Below are positions 24,566-38,700 of a stretch of DNA of 64,000 bases, piece after piece. Under the pieces are notes generated by a model, which saw nothing but the letters and a program-made list of their open reading frames with translations, searched no databases and had not been told where the DNA came from. Source of the DNA: Ptiloglossa arizonensis (lineage: Eukaryota > Arthropoda > Insecta > Hymenoptera > Colletidae); the NCBI RefSeq assembly GCF_051014685.1, contig NW_027478536.1:806001-870000 (forward strand), read 5' to 3'. The position numbers and the translations under genes were made by a program. Position 1 is the first letter of the stretch, and the number at the start of each line of letters is the position of its first letter.

Positions 24566-26516
24566 CGATTACAAAGGTATGTGTATTTTTCCCCTGGGCC
24601 ACAGTAGTTATTGGTTTCGAGTATCAGACTTGCGAAAATTGTGATTGTTTCTCAACCGTTCCATAACTTCAAACTCCCATACCTCGCGAACGGATTGACG
24701 AGCTTGAGAAGTTCCTGTTGCATCTGAAAGTAGAAACTCGCCCGATTACATAGGTATGTGTATTTTTCCCCTAGGCCTTTGTAGTTATTGGTTTCGTGTA
24801 TCAGACTTAGGAAAATTTTGATTGTCTCTCAACCGTTCCTTAATTTCAAACTCCCATATCTCGCGAACGGATTGACGAGCTCGAGAAATTCCTGTTGCAT
24901 CTGAAAGTAGAAACTCGCCCGATTACATAGGTATGTGTATTTTTCCCCTAGGTCTTTGTAGCTATTGGTTTCGTGTATAAGACTTGGGAAAATTTTGATG
25001 GTTTCTCAACCATTCCTTAACTTCAAACTCCCATATCTCGCGAAGGGATTGACGATCACGAAAAATTTCGGTTGCATCTGGAAGAAGAAACTCTCCCGAT
25101 TACAACAGTATGTGTATTTTTGCCCTAGGCCATAGTAGTTATTGGTTTCGAGTATCAGACTTGCGAAAATTTTGATGGTTTCTCAAGAATTCCTTAACTT
25201 CAAGCTCCCATATCTCGCGAACGAATTGACGAACTCGAGAAATTCCTGTTGCATTTGAAAGTAGAAACTCGCCCGATTACAACGGTATGTGCATTTTTGC
25301 CCTAGGCCATAGTAGTTATTGGTTTCGAGCATCAGACCTGCGAAAATTGTGATGGTTTCTCAACCATTCCTTAGTTTCAAACTTCCATACCTCGCGAACG
25401 GATTGACGAGCTCGAGAAATTCCTGTTGCATCTGAAAGTAGAAACTCGCCCGATTACAAAGGTATGTGTATTTTCCCCCAGGCCTTTGTAGTTATTGGTT
25501 TCGAGTATCAGACTTGCGAAAATTTTGATGGTTTCTCAACCATTCCTTAACTTCAAGCTCCCATATCTCGCGAACGAATTGACGAACTCGAGAAATTCCT
25601 GTTGCACCTGAAAGTAGAAACTCGCCCGATTACAAAGGTATGTGTATTTTTCCCCTAGGCCACAGTAGTTATTGGTTTCGAGTATCAGACTTGCGAATAT
25701 TGTGATTGTTTCTCAACCGATCCTTAATTTCAAACTCCCATATCTCGCGAACGGATTGACGAGCTCGGGAAGTTCCTGTTGCATCTGAAAGTAGAAACTC
25801 GCCCGATTACATAGGTATGCGTATTTTTCCCCTAGGCCTTTGTAGTTATTGGTTTCGTGTATCAGACTTGGGAAAATTTTGATTGTCTCTCAACCGTTCC
25901 TTAATTTCAAACTCCCATATCTCGCGAACGGATTGACGAGCTCGAGAAATTCCTGTTGCATCTGAAAGTAGAAACTCGCCCGATTAAATAGGTATGTGTA
26001 TTTTTCCCCTAGGCCTTTGTAGTTATTGGTTTCGTGTATAAGACTTGGGAAAATTTTGATGGTTTCTCAATCATTCCTTAACTTCAAACTCCTATATCTC
26101 GCGAAGGGATTGACGAACACGAGAAATTTCGGTTGCATATGGAAGAAGAAACTCTCACGATTACAACGGTGTGTGTATTTTTGCCCTAGGCCATAGTAGT
26201 TATTGGTTTCGAGTATCAGACTTACGAAAATTTTGATGGTTTCTCAACCATTCCTTAATTTCAAACTCCCATATCTCGCGAACGGATTGACGAGCTCGAG
26301 AAATTCCTGTTGAATCTGAAAGTAGAAACTCGCCCGATTACAAAGGTATGTGTATTTTTTCCCTAGGCCTTTGTAGTTATTGGTTTCGTGTATCAGACTT
26401 AGGAAAATTTTGATTGTCTCTGAACCGTTCCTTAATTTCAAACTCCCATATCTCGCGAACGGATTGACGAGCTCGAGAAATTCCTGTTGCATCTGAAAGT
26501 AGAAACTCGCCCGATT
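24566..26516 (+). repeat. Mosaic satellite segment
   Basis: About 11 monomers assembled from blocks known elsewhere. 'ggtctttgtagctattgg' and 'cgaagggattgacgatcacg' match 20340-20470 and 26720-26830. Cassette-type 'cccccaggcc' and 'caagctccc' monomers lie near 25470-25600. The 25650-26345 stretch follows the 7-mer HOR order of 17171. No gene or foreign insertion is seen. Confidence 0.8.
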
Positions 26517-28027
26517 ACAAAGGTATGTGTATTTTTCCCCTGGGCCACAGTAGTTATTGGTTTCGAGTATCAGACTTGCGAAAATTGTGATTGTTTCTCA
26601 ACCGTTCCATAACTTCAAACTCCCATATCTCGCGAACGGATTGACGAGCTCGAGAAATTCCTGTTGCATCTGAAAGTAGAAACTCGCCCGATTACATAGG
26701 TATGTGTATTTTTCCCCTAGGTCTTTGTAGCTATTGGTTTCGTGTATAAGACTTGGGAAAATTTTGATGGTTTCTCAACCATTCCTTAACTTCAAACTCC
26801 CATATCTCGCGAAGGGATTGACGATCACGAAAAATTTCGGTTGCATCTGGAAGAAGAAACTCTCCCGATTACAACAGTATGTGTATTTTTGCCCTAGGCC
26901 ATAGTAGTTATTGGTTTCGAGTATCAGACTTGCGAAAATTTTGATGGTTTCTCAAGCATTCCTTATCTTCAAACTCCCATATCTCGCGAACGGATTGACG
27001 AACTCGATTATTTCCTGTTGCATCTGAAAGTAGAAAGACGACCGATTACAATGGTGTGTGTACTTTTCCCCCAGGTCATTCCAGTTATTCGTTTGTAGCA
27101 TCAGAATTGCGAAAATTTTGATGGTTTCTCAAGCATTCCTTAACTTCAAACTCCCATATCTCGCGAACGGATTGAAGAACTCGATTATTTCCTGTTGCAT
27201 CTGAAAGTAGAAACTCGACCGATTAGAATGGTGTGTGTACGTTTCCCCTATGTCATTCCAGTTATTCGTTTCTAGCATCAGAATTGCGAAAATTTTGATT
27301 GTTTCTCAACCGTTCCTTAATTTCAAACTCCCATATCTCGCGAATGGATTGACGAGCTCGAGAAATTCCTGTTGCATCTGGAAGAAGAAACTCTCCCGAT
27401 TACAACGGTATGTGTATTTTTGCCCTAGGCCTTTGTAGTTATTGGTTCCGAGTATCAGACTTGGGAAAATTTTGATGGTTTCTCAACCATTCCTTAACTT
27501 CAAACTCCCATATCTCGCGAACGGATTGACGAACTCGAGAAATTCCTGTTGCATTTGAAAGTAGAAACTCGCCCGATTACAACGGTATGTGCATTTTTGC
27601 CCTAGGCCATAGTAGTTATTGGTTTCGAGCATCAGACCTGCGAAAATTGTGATGGTTTCTCAACCATTCCTTAATTTCAAACTCCCATATCTCGCGAACG
27701 GATTGACGAGCTCGAGAAATTCCTGTTGCATCTGAAAGTAGAAACTCGCCTGATTGCAAAGGTATGTGTATTTTTCCCCTAGGCCTTTGTAGTTATTGGT
27801 TTCGAGTATCAGACTTGGGAAAATTTTGATGGTTTCTCAACCATTCCCTGACTTCAAACTCCCATATCTCGCGAACGGATTGACGAACTCGAGAAATTCC
27901 TGTTGCATCTGAAAGTAGAAACTCGCGCGATTGCAAAGGTATGAGTATTTTTCTCCTAGGCCATAGTAGTTATTGGTTCCGAGTATCAGACTTGGGAAAA
28001 TTTTGATGGTTTCTCAACCATTCCTTA
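26517..28027 (+). repeat. Second copy of the 20150-21660 block
   Basis: Repeats the 1.5-kb series at an offset of 6367 bp, including the 'ctcgattatttcctg' and 'attcgtttgtagc' subtype monomers and the 'gtatgtgcatttttg' monomer. It ends near 28027, where this copy continues as 'ttagtttcaaac' with 'gaacacgagaaattccgatt'. Those states are typical of the 28-43 kb region. Confidence 0.85.
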
Positions 28028-29189
28028 GTTTCAAACTCCCATATCTCGCGAACGGATTGACGAACACGAGAAATTCCGATTGCATCTGGAAGAAGAAACT
28101 CTCCCGATTACAACGGTATGTTTATTTCTGCCCTAGGCCATAGTAGTTATTGGTTTCGAGTATCAGACTTGCGAAAATTTTGATGGTTTCTCAAGCATTC
28201 CTTAACTTCAAACTCCCATATCTCGCGAACGGATTGACGAACTCGAGAAATTCCTGTTGCATCTGAAAGTAGAAACTCGCCCGATTACAAAGGTATGTGT
28301 ATTTTTCCCCTAGGCCACAGTAGTTATTGGTTTCGAGTATCCGACCTGCGAAAATTGTGATTGTTTCTCAACCGTTCCTTAATTTCAAACTCCCATATCT
28401 CGCGAACGGATTGACCAACTCGAGAAATTCCTGTTGCATCTGAAAGTAGAAACTCGCGCGATTACAAAGGTATGTGTATTTTTCTCCTAGGCCATAGTAG
28501 TTATTGGTTTCGAGTATCAGACTTGCGAAAATTGAGATGGTTTCTCAACCGTTCCTTAATTTCAAACTTCTATATCTCGCGAACGGATTGACGAGCTCGA
28601 GAAATTCCTGTTGCATCTGAAAGTAGAAACTCGCCCGATTACAAAGGTATGTGTATTTTCCCCCAGGCCTTTGTAGTTATTGGTTTCGAGTATCAGACTT
28701 GCGAAAATTTTGATGGTTTCTCAACCATTCCTTAACTTCAAGCTCCCATATCTCGCGAACGAATTGACGAACTCGAGAAATTCCTGTTGCATCTGAAAGT
28801 AGAAACTCGCCCGATTACAAAGGTATGTGTATTTTTCCCCTAGGCCACAGTAGTTATTGGTTTCGAGTATCAGACTTGCGAATATTGTGATTGTTTCTCA
28901 ACCGATCCTTAATTTCAAACTCCCATATCTCGCGAACGGATTGACGAGCTCGGGAAATTCCTGTTGCATCTGAAAGTAGAAACTCGCCCGATTGCAAAGG
29001 TATGTGTATTTTTCCCCTAGGCCTTTGTAGTTATTGGTTCCGAGTATCAGACTTGGGAAAATTTTGATGGTTTCTCAACCATTCCTTAACTTCAAACTCC
29101 CATATCTCGCGAACGGATTGACGAACTCGAGAAATTCCTGTTGCATTTGAAAGTAGAAACTCGCCCGATTACAACGGTATGTGCATTTT
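28028..29189 (+). repeat. Left edge of the cassette field
   Basis: About 6.5 monomers introducing the states that dominate to 42 kb: 'gaacacgagaaattccgatt', 'catctggaagaagaaac', 'gtatgtttatttctgcc', 'gagtatccgacctgcg' and the 'gagatgg' cassette (key monomer 28526). The next cassette key monomer is at 29587, 6 monomers minus 1 bp away. Confidence 0.82.
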
Positions 29190-32100
29190 TGCCCTAGGCC
29201 ATAGTAGTTATTGGTTTCGAGCATCAGACTTGCGAAAATTGTGATGGTTTCTCAACCATTCCTTAGTTTCAAACTTCCATATCTCGCGAACGGATTGACG
29301 AACACGAGAAATTCCGATTGCATCTGGAAGAAGAAACTCTCCCGATTACAACGGTATGTTTATTTCTGCCCTAGGCCACAGTAGTTATTGGTTTCGAGTA
29401 TCCGACCTGCGAAAATTGTGATTGTTTCTCAACCGTTCCTTAATTTCAAACTCCCATATCTCGCGAACGGATTGACCAACTCGAGAAATTCCTGTTGCAT
29501 CTGAAAGTAGAAACTCGCGCGATTACAAAGGTATGTGTATTTTTCTCCTAGGCCATAGTAGTTATTGGTTTCGAGTATCAGACTTGCGAAAATTGAGATG
29601 GTTTCTCAACCGTTCCTTAATTTCAAACTTCTATATCTCGCGAACGGATTGACGAGCTCGAGAAATTCCTGTTGCATCTGAAAGTAGAAACTCGCCCGAT
29701 TACAAAGGTATGTGTATTTTCCCCCAGGCCTTTGTAGTTATTGGTTTCGAGTATCAGACTTGCGAAAATTTTGATGGTTTCTCAACCATTCCTTAACTTC
29801 AAGCTCCCATATCTCGCGAACGAATTGACGAACTCGAGAAATTCCTGTTGCATCTGAAAGTAGAAACTCGCCCGATTACAAAGGTATGTGTATTTTTCCC
29901 CTAGGCCACAGTAGTTGTTGGTTTCGAGTATCAGACTTGCGAATATTGTGATTGTTTCTCAACCGATCCTTAATTTCAAACTCCCATATCTCGCGAACGG
30001 ATTGACGAACACGAGAAATTCCGATTGCATCTGGAAGAAGAAACTCTCCCGATTACAACGGTATGTTTATTTTTGCCCTAGGCCATAGTAGTTATTGGTT
30101 TCGAGTATCAGACTTGCGAAAATTTTGATGGTTTCTCAAGCATTCCTTAACTTCAAACTCCCATATCTCGCGAACGGATTGACGAACTCGAGAAATTCCT
30201 GTTGCATCTGAAAGTAGAAACTCGCCCGGTTACAAAGGTATGTGTATTTTTCCCCTAGGCCACAGTAGTTATTAGTTTCGAGTATCAGACTTGCGAAAAT
30301 TGTGATTGTTTCTCAACCGTTCCTTAATTTCAAACTCCCATATCTCGCGAACGGATTGACGAGCTCGAGAAATTCCTGTTGCATCTGAAAGTAGAAACTC
30401 GCCCGATTGCAAAGGTATGTGTATTTTTCCCCTAGGCCTTTGTAGTTATTGGTTTCGAGTATCAGACTTGGGAATATTTTGATGGTTTCTCAACCATTCC
30501 TTAACTTCAAACTCCCATATCTCGCGAACGGATTGACGAACACGAGAAATTCCGATTGCATCTGGAAGAAGAAACTCTCCCGATTACAACAGTATGTTTA
30601 TTTTTGCCCTAGGCCATAGTATTTATTGGTTTCGAGTATCAGACTTGCGAAAATTTTGATGGTTTCTCAAGCATTCCTTAACTTCAAACTCCCATATTTC
30701 GCGAACGGATTGACGGACTCGAGAAATTCCTGTTGCATCTGAAAGTAGAAACTCGCCCGATTACAAAGGTATGTGTATTTTTCCCCTAGGCCACAGTAGT
30801 TATTGGTTTCGAGTATCCGACTTGCGAAAATTGTGATGGTCTTTCAACCATTCCTTAACTTCAAACTCCCATATCTCGCGAACGGATTGTCGAACTCGAG
30901 GAATTCCTGTTGCATCTGAAAGTAGAAACTCGCCCCATTACAATGATGTGTGTACTTTTCCCCTAGGCCATTCCAGTTATTGGTTTCGAGTATCAGACTT
31001 GCGAAAATTTTGATGGTTTCTCAACGATTCCTTACCTTCAAACACCCATATCTCGCGAACGGAATGACGAACTCGAGAAATTCCTGTTGTATCTGAAAGT
31101 AGAATCTCGCGCGATTACAATGGTGTGTGTACTTTTCCTCTAGGCCATTCCAGTTATTGGTTTCGAGTATCAGACTTGCGAAAATTTTGATGGTTTCTCA
31201 ACCATTCCTTAACTTCAAACTCCCATATCTCGCGAACGGATTGACGAACTCGAGAAATTCCTGTTGTATCTGAAAGTAGAATCTCGCGCGATTACAATGG
31301 TGTGTGTACTTTTCCTCTAGGCCATAGTAGTTATTGGTTTCGAGTATCAGACTTGCGAAAATTGAGATGGTTTCTCAACCGTTCCTTAATTTCAAACTTC
31401 TATATCTCGCGAACGGATTGACGAGCTCGAGAAATTCCTGTTGCATCTGAAAGTAGAAACTCGCCCGATTACAAAGGTATGTGTATTTTCCCCCAGGCCT
31501 TTGTAGTTATTGGTTTCGAGTATCAGACTTGCGAAAATTTTGATGGTTTCTCAACCATTCCTTAACTTCAAGCTCCCATATCTCGCGAACGAATTGACGA
31601 ACTCGAGAAATTCCTGTTGCATCTGAAAGTAGAAACTCGCCCGATTACAAAGGTATGTGTATTTTTCCCCTAGGCCACAGTAGTTATTGGTTTCGAGTAT
31701 CAGACTTGCGAATATTGTGATTGTTTCTCAACCGATCCTTAATTTCAAACTCCCATATCTCGCGAACGGATTGACGAGCTCGGGAAATTCCTGTTGCATC
31801 TGAAAGTAGAAACTCGCCCGATTGCGAAGGTATGTGTATTTTTCCCCTAGGCCTTTGTAGTTATTGGTTCCGAGTATCAGACTTGGGAAAATTTTGATGG
31901 TTTCTCAACCATTCCTTAACTTCAAACTCCCATATCTCGCGAACGGATTGACGAACTCGAGAAATTCCTGTTGCATTTGAAAGTAGAAGCTCGCCCGATT
32001 ACAACGGTATGTGCATTTTTGCCCTAGGCCATAGTAGTTATTGGTTTCGAGCATCAGACTTGCGAAAATTGTGATGGTTTCTCAACCATTCCTTAGTTTC

Positions 32101-35100
32101 AAACTTCCATATCTCGCGAACGGATTGACGAACACGAGAAATTCCGATTGCATCTGGAAGAAGAAACTCTCCCGATTACAACGGTATGTTTATTTCTGCC
32201 CTAGGCCATAGTAGTTATTGGTTTCGAGTATCAGACTTGCGAAAATTTTGATGGTTTCTCAAGCATTCCTTAACTTCAAACTCCCATATCTCGCGAACGG
32301 ATTGACGAACTCGAGAAATTCCTGTTGCATCTGAAAGTAGAAACTCGCCCGATTACAAAGGTATGTGTATTTGTCCCCTAGGCCACAGTAGTTATTGGTT
32401 TCGAGTATCAGACTTGCGAAAATTGTGATTGTTTCTCAACCGTTCCTTAATTTCAAACTCCCATATCTCGCGAACGGATTGACGAGCTCGAGAAATTCCT
32501 GTTGCATCTGAAAGTAGAAACTCGCCCGATTGCAAAGGTATGTGTATTTTTCCCCTAGGCCTTTGTAGTTATTGGTTTCGAGTATCAGACTTGCGAAAAT
32601 TGTGATGGTTTCTCAACCATTCCTTAGTTTCAAACTCCCATATCTCGCGAACGGATGGACGAACACGAGAAATTCCGGTTGCATCTGGAAGAAGAAACTC
32701 TCCCGATTACAACGTTATGTGTATTTTTCCCCTAAGCCTTTGTAGTTATTGGATTCGAGTATCAGACTTGCGAAAATTTTGATGGTTTCTCAACCATTCC
32801 TTAACTTGAAACTCCCATATCTCGCGAACGGATTGACGAACTCGAGAAATTCCTGTTGCATCTGAAAGTAGAAACTCGCCCAATTACAAAGGTAAGCGTA
32901 TTTTTCCCCTAGGCCACAGTAGTTATTGGTTTCGAGTATCCGACCTGCGAAAATTGTGATTGTTTCTCAACCGTTCCTTAATTTCAAACTCCCATATCTC
33001 GCGAACGGATTGACCAACTCGAGAAATTCCTGTTGCATCTGAAAGTAGAAACTCGCGCGATTACAAAGGTATGTGTATTTTTCTCCTAGGCCATAGTAGT
33101 TATTGGTTTCGAGTATCAGACTTGCGAAAATTGAGATGGTTTCTCAACCGTTCCTTAATTTCAAACTTCTATATCTCGCGAACGGATTGACGAGCTCGAG
33201 AAATTCCTGTTGCATCTGAAAGTAGAAACTCGCCCGATTACAAAGGTATGTGTATTTTCCCCCAGGCCTTTGTAGTTATTGGTTTCGAGTATCAGACTTG
33301 CGAAAATTTTGATGGTTTCTCAACCATTCCTTAACTTCAAGCTCCCATATCTCGCGAACGAATTGACGAACTCGAGAAATTCCTGTTGCATCTGAAAGTA
33401 GAAACTCGCCCGATTACAAAGGTATGTGTATTTTTCCCCTAGGCCACAGTAGTTATTGGTTTCGAGTATCAGACTTGCGAAAATTGTGATTGTTTCTCAA
33501 CCGATCCTTAATTTCAAACTCCCATATCTCGCGAACGGATTGACGAACACGAGAAATTCCGATTGCATCTGGAAGAAGAAACTCTCCCGATTACAACGGT
33601 ATGTTTATTTTTGCCCTAGGCCATAGTAGTTATTGGTTTCGAGTATCAGACTTGCGAAAATTTTGATGGTTTCTCAAGCATTCCTTAACTTCAAACTCCC
33701 ATATCTCGCGAACGGATTGACGAACTCGAGAAATTCCTGTTGCATCTGAAAGTAGAAACTCGCGCGATTACAAAGGTATGTGTATTTTTCTCCTAGGCCA
33801 TAGTAGTTATTGGTTTCGAGTATCAGACTTGCGAAAATTGAGATGGTTTCTCAACCGTTCCTTAATTTCAAACTTCTATATCTCGCGAACGGATTGACGA
33901 GCTCGAGAAATTCCTGTTGCATCTGAAAGTAGAAACTCGCCCGATTACAAAGGTATGTGTATTTTCCCCCAGGCCTTTGTAGTTATTGGTTTCGAGTATC
34001 AGACTTGCGAAAATTTTGATGGTTTCTCAACCATTCCTTAACTTCAAGCTCCCATATCTCGCGAACGAATTGACGAACTCGAGAAATTCCTGTTGCATCT
34101 GAAAGTAGAAACACGCCCGATTACAAAGGTATGTGTATTTTCCCCCTAGGCCACAGTAGTTATTGGTTTCGAGTATCAGACTTGCGAAAATTGTGATTGT
34201 TTCTCAACCGATCCTTAATTTCAAACTCCCATATCTCGCGAACGGATTGACGAACACGAGAAATTCCGATTGCATCTGGAAGAAGAAACTCTCCCGATTA
34301 CAACGGTATGTTTATTTTTGCCCTAGGCCATAGTAGTTATTGGTTTCGAGTATCAGACTTGCGAAAATTTTGATGGTTTCTCAAGCATTCCTTAACTTCA
34401 AACTCCCATATCTCGCGAACGGATTGACGAACTCGAGAAATTCCTGTTGCATCTGAAAGTAGAAACTCGCCCGATTACAAAGGTATGTGTATTTTTCCCC
34501 TAGGCCACAGTAGTTATTGGTTTCGAGTATCAGACTTGCGAAAATTGTGATTGTTTCTCAACCGTTCCTTAATTTCAAACTCCCATATCTCGCGAACGGA
34601 TTGACGAGCTCGAGAAATTCCTGTTGCATCTGAAAGTAGAAACTCGCCCGATTGCAAAGGTATGTGTATTTTTCCCCTAGGCCTTTGTAGTTATTGGTTT
34701 CGAGTATCAGACTTGGGAAAATTTTGATGGTTTCTCAACCATTCCTTAACTTCAAACTCCCATATTTCGCGAACGGATTGACGAACTCGAGAAATTCCTG
34801 TTGCATCTGAAAGTAGAAACTCGCCCGATTACAAAGGTATGTGTATTTTTCCCCTAGGCCACAGTAGTTATTGGTTTCGAGTATCCGACTTGCGAAAATT
34901 GTGATGGTCTTTCAACCATTCCTTAACTTCAAACTCCCATATCTCGCGAACGGATTGACGAACTCGAGGAATTCCTGTTGCATCTGAAAGTAGAAACTCG
35001 CCCCATTACAATGATGTGTGTACTTTTCCCCTAGGCCATTCCAGTTATTGGTTTCGAGTATCAGACTTGCGAAAATTTTGATGGTTTCTCAACCATTCCT

Positions 35101-35734
35101 TACCTTCAAACACCCATATCTCGCGAACGGAATGACGAACTCGAGAAATTCCTGTTGTATCTGAAAGTAGAATCTCGCGCGATTACAATGGTGTGTGTAC
35201 TTTTCCTCTAGGCCATTCCAGTTATTGGTTTCGAGTATCAGACTTGCGAAAATTTTGATGGTTTCTCAACCATTCCTTAACTTCAAACTCCCATATCTCG
35301 CGAACGGATTGACGAACTCGAGGAATTCCTGTTGCATCTGAAAGTATAAACTCGCCCCATTACAATGATGTGTGTACTTTTCCCCTAGGCCATTCCAGTT
35401 ATTGGTTTCGAGTATCAGACTTGCGAAAATTTTGATGATTTCTCAACCATTCCTTAACTTCAAACTCCCATATCTCGCGAACGGATTGACGAACTCGAGA
35501 AATTCCTGTTGCATCTGAAAGTAGAAACTCGCCCGATTACAAAGGTATGTGTATTTTTCCCCTAGGCCACAGTAGTTATTGGTTTCGAGTATCCGACTTG
35601 CGAAAATTGTGATGGTCTTTCAACCATTCCTTAACTTCAAACTCCCATATCTCGCGAACGGATTGACGAACTCGAGGAATTCCTGTTGCATCTGAAAGTA
35701 GAAACTCGCCCCATTACAATGATGTGTGTACTTT
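29190..35734 (+). repeat. 37-mer tandem duplication (6545 bp), copy 1
   Basis: 37 monomers repeated without a gap by 35735-42279 at an offset of 6545 bp (37 x 177 minus 4). More than fifteen private markers were checked, and every one is present at the same offset. Examples are 'gtagttgttgg' (near 29919), 'gttattagtttcg' (30270), 'gtatttattgg' (30619), 'ctcaacgattcc' (31021), 'ttgcgaagg' (31823), 'gtatttgtcccc' (32368), 'acggatggacg' (32652), 'gaaacacgcccg' (34109), 'catatttcgcg' (34762), 'agtataaactcg' (35343) and 'gatgatttctc' (35432). Cassette key monomers lie at 29587, 31356, 33125 and 33832, so the unit is itself built from 10-mer and 4-mer steps. Confidence 0.93.
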
Positions 35735-38700
35735 TGCCCTAGGCCATAGTAGTTATTGGTTTCGAGCATCAGACTTGCGAAAATTGTGATGGTTTCTCAA
35801 CCATTCCTTACCTTCAAACACCCATATCTCGCGAACGGATTGACGAACACGAGAAATTCCGATTGCATCTGGAAGAAGAAACTCTCCCGATTACAACGGT
35901 ATGTTTATTTCTGCCCTAGGCCACAGTAGTTATTGGTTTCGAGTATCCGACCTGCGAAAATTGTGATTGTTTCTCAACCGTTCCTTAATTTCAAACTCCC
36001 ATATCTCGCGAACGGATTGACCAACTCGAGAAATTCCTGTTGCATCTGAAAGTAGAAACTCGCGCGATTACAAAGGTATGTGTATTTTTCTCCTAGGCCA
36101 TAGTAGTTATTGGTTTCGAGTATCAGACTTGCGAAAATTGAGATGGTTTCTCAACCGTTCCTTAATTTCAAACTTCTATATCTCGCGAACGGATTGACGA
36201 GCTCGAGAAATTCCTGTTGCATCTGAAAGTAGAAACTCGCCCGATTACAAAGGTATGTGTATTTTCCCCCAGGCCTTTGTAGTTATTGGTTTCGAGTATC
36301 AGACTTGCGAAAATTTTGATGGTTTCTCAACCATTCCTTAACTTCAAGCTCCCATATCTCGCGAACGAATTGACGAACTCGAGAAATTCCTGTTGCATCT
36401 GAAAGTAGAAACTCGCCCGATTACAAAGGTATGTGTATTTTTCCCCTAGGCCACAGTAGTTGTTGGTTTCGAGTATCAGACTTGCGAATATTGTGATTGT
36501 TTCTCAACCGATCCTTAATTTCAAACTCCCATATCTCGCGAACGGATTGACGAACACGAGAAATTCCGATTGCATCTGGAAGAAGAAACTCTCCCGATTA
36601 CAACGGTATGTTTATTTTTGCCCTAGGCCATAGTAGTTATTGGTTTCGAGTATCAGACTTGCGAAAATTTTGATGGTTTCTCAAGCATTCCTTAACTTCA
36701 AACTCCCATATCTCGCGAACGGATTGACGAACTCGAGAAATTCCTGTTGCATCTGAAAGTAGAAACTCGCCCGGTTACAAAGGTATGTGTATTTTTCCCC
36801 TAGGCCACAGTAGTTATTAGTTTCGAGTATCAGACTTGCGAAAATTGTGATTGTTTCTCAACCGTTCCTTAATTTCAAACTCCCATATCTCGCGAACGGA
36901 TTGACGAGCTCGAGAAATTCCTGTTGCATCTGAAAGTAGAAACTCGCCCGATTGCAAAGGTATGTGTATTTTTCCCCTAGGCCTTTGTAGTTATTGGTTT
37001 CGAGTATCAGACTTGGGAATATTTTGATGGTTTCTCAACCATTCCTTAACTTCAAACTCCCATATCTCGCGAACGGATTGACGAACACGAGAAATTCCGA
37101 TTGCATCTGGAAGAAGAAACTCTCCCGATTACAACAGTATGTTTATTTTTGCCCTAGGCCATAGTATTTATTGGTTTCGAGTATCAGACTTGCGAAAATT
37201 TTGATGGTTTCTCAAGCATTCCTTAACTTCAAACTCCCATATTTCGCGAACGGATTGACGGACTCGAGAAATTCCTGTTGCATCTGAAAGTAGAAACTCG
37301 CCCGATTACAAAGGTATGTGTATTTTTCCCCTAGGCCACAGTAGTTATTGGTTTCGAGTATCCGACTTGCGAAAATTGTGATGGTCTTTCAACCATTCCT
37401 TAACTTCAAACTCCCATATCTCGCGAACGGATTGTCGAACTCGAGGAATTCCTGTTGCATCTGAAAGTAGAAACTCGCCCCATTACAATGATGTGTGTAC
37501 TTTTCCCCTAGGCCATTCCAGTTATTGGTTTCGAGTATCAGACTTGCGAAAATTTTGATGGTTTCTCAACGATTCCTTACCTTCAAACACCCATATCTCG
37601 CGAACGGAATGACGAACTCGAGAAATTCCTGTTGTATCTGAAAGTAGAATCTCGCGCGATTACAATGGTGTGTGTACTTTTCCTCTAGGCCATTCCAGTT
37701 ATTGGTTTCGAGTATCAGACTTGCGAAAATTTTGATGGTTTCTCAACCATTCCTTAACTTCAAACTCCCATATCTCGCGAACGGATTGACGAACTCGAGA
37801 AATTCCTGTTGTATCTGAAAGTAGAATCTCGCGCGATTACAATGGTGTGTGTACTTTTCCTCTAGGCCATAGTAGTTATTGGTTTCGAGTATCAGACTTG
37901 CGAAAATTGAGATGGTTTCTCAACCGTTCCTTAATTTCAAACTTCTATATCTCGCGAACGGATTGACGAGCTCGAGAAATTCCTGTTGCATCTGAAAGTA
38001 GAAACTCGCCCGATTACAAAGGTATGTGTATTTTCCCCCAGGCCTTTGTAGTTATTGGTTTCGAGTATCAGACTTGCGAAAATTTTGATGGTTTCTCAAC
38101 CATTCCTTAACTTCAAGCTCCCATATCTCGCGAACGAATTGACGAACTCGAGAAATTCCTGTTGCATCTGAAAGTAGAAACTCGCCCGATTACAAAGGTA
38201 TGTGTATTTTTCCCCTAGGCCACAGTAGTTATTGGTTTCGAGTATCAGACTTGCGAATATTGTGATTGTTTCTCAACCGATCCTTAATTTCAAACTCCCA
38301 TATCTCGCGAACGGATTGACGAGCTCGGGAAATTCCTGTTGCATCTGAAAGTAGAAACTCGCCCGATTGCGAAGGTATGTGTATTTTTCCCCTAGGCCTT
38401 TGTAGTTATTGGTTCCGAGTATCAGACTTGGGAAAATTTTGATGGTTTCTCAACCATTCCTTAACTTCAAACTCCCATATCTCGCGAACGGATTGACGAA
38501 CTCGAGAAATTCCTGTTGCATTTGAAAGTAGAAGCTCGCCCGATTACAACGGTATGTGCATTTTTGCCCTAGGCCATAGTAGTTATTGGTTTCGAGCATC
38601 AGACTTGCGAAAATTGTGATGGTTTCTCAACCATTCCTTAGTTTCAAACTTCCATATCTCGCGAACGGATTGACGAACACGAGAAATTCCGATTGCATCT

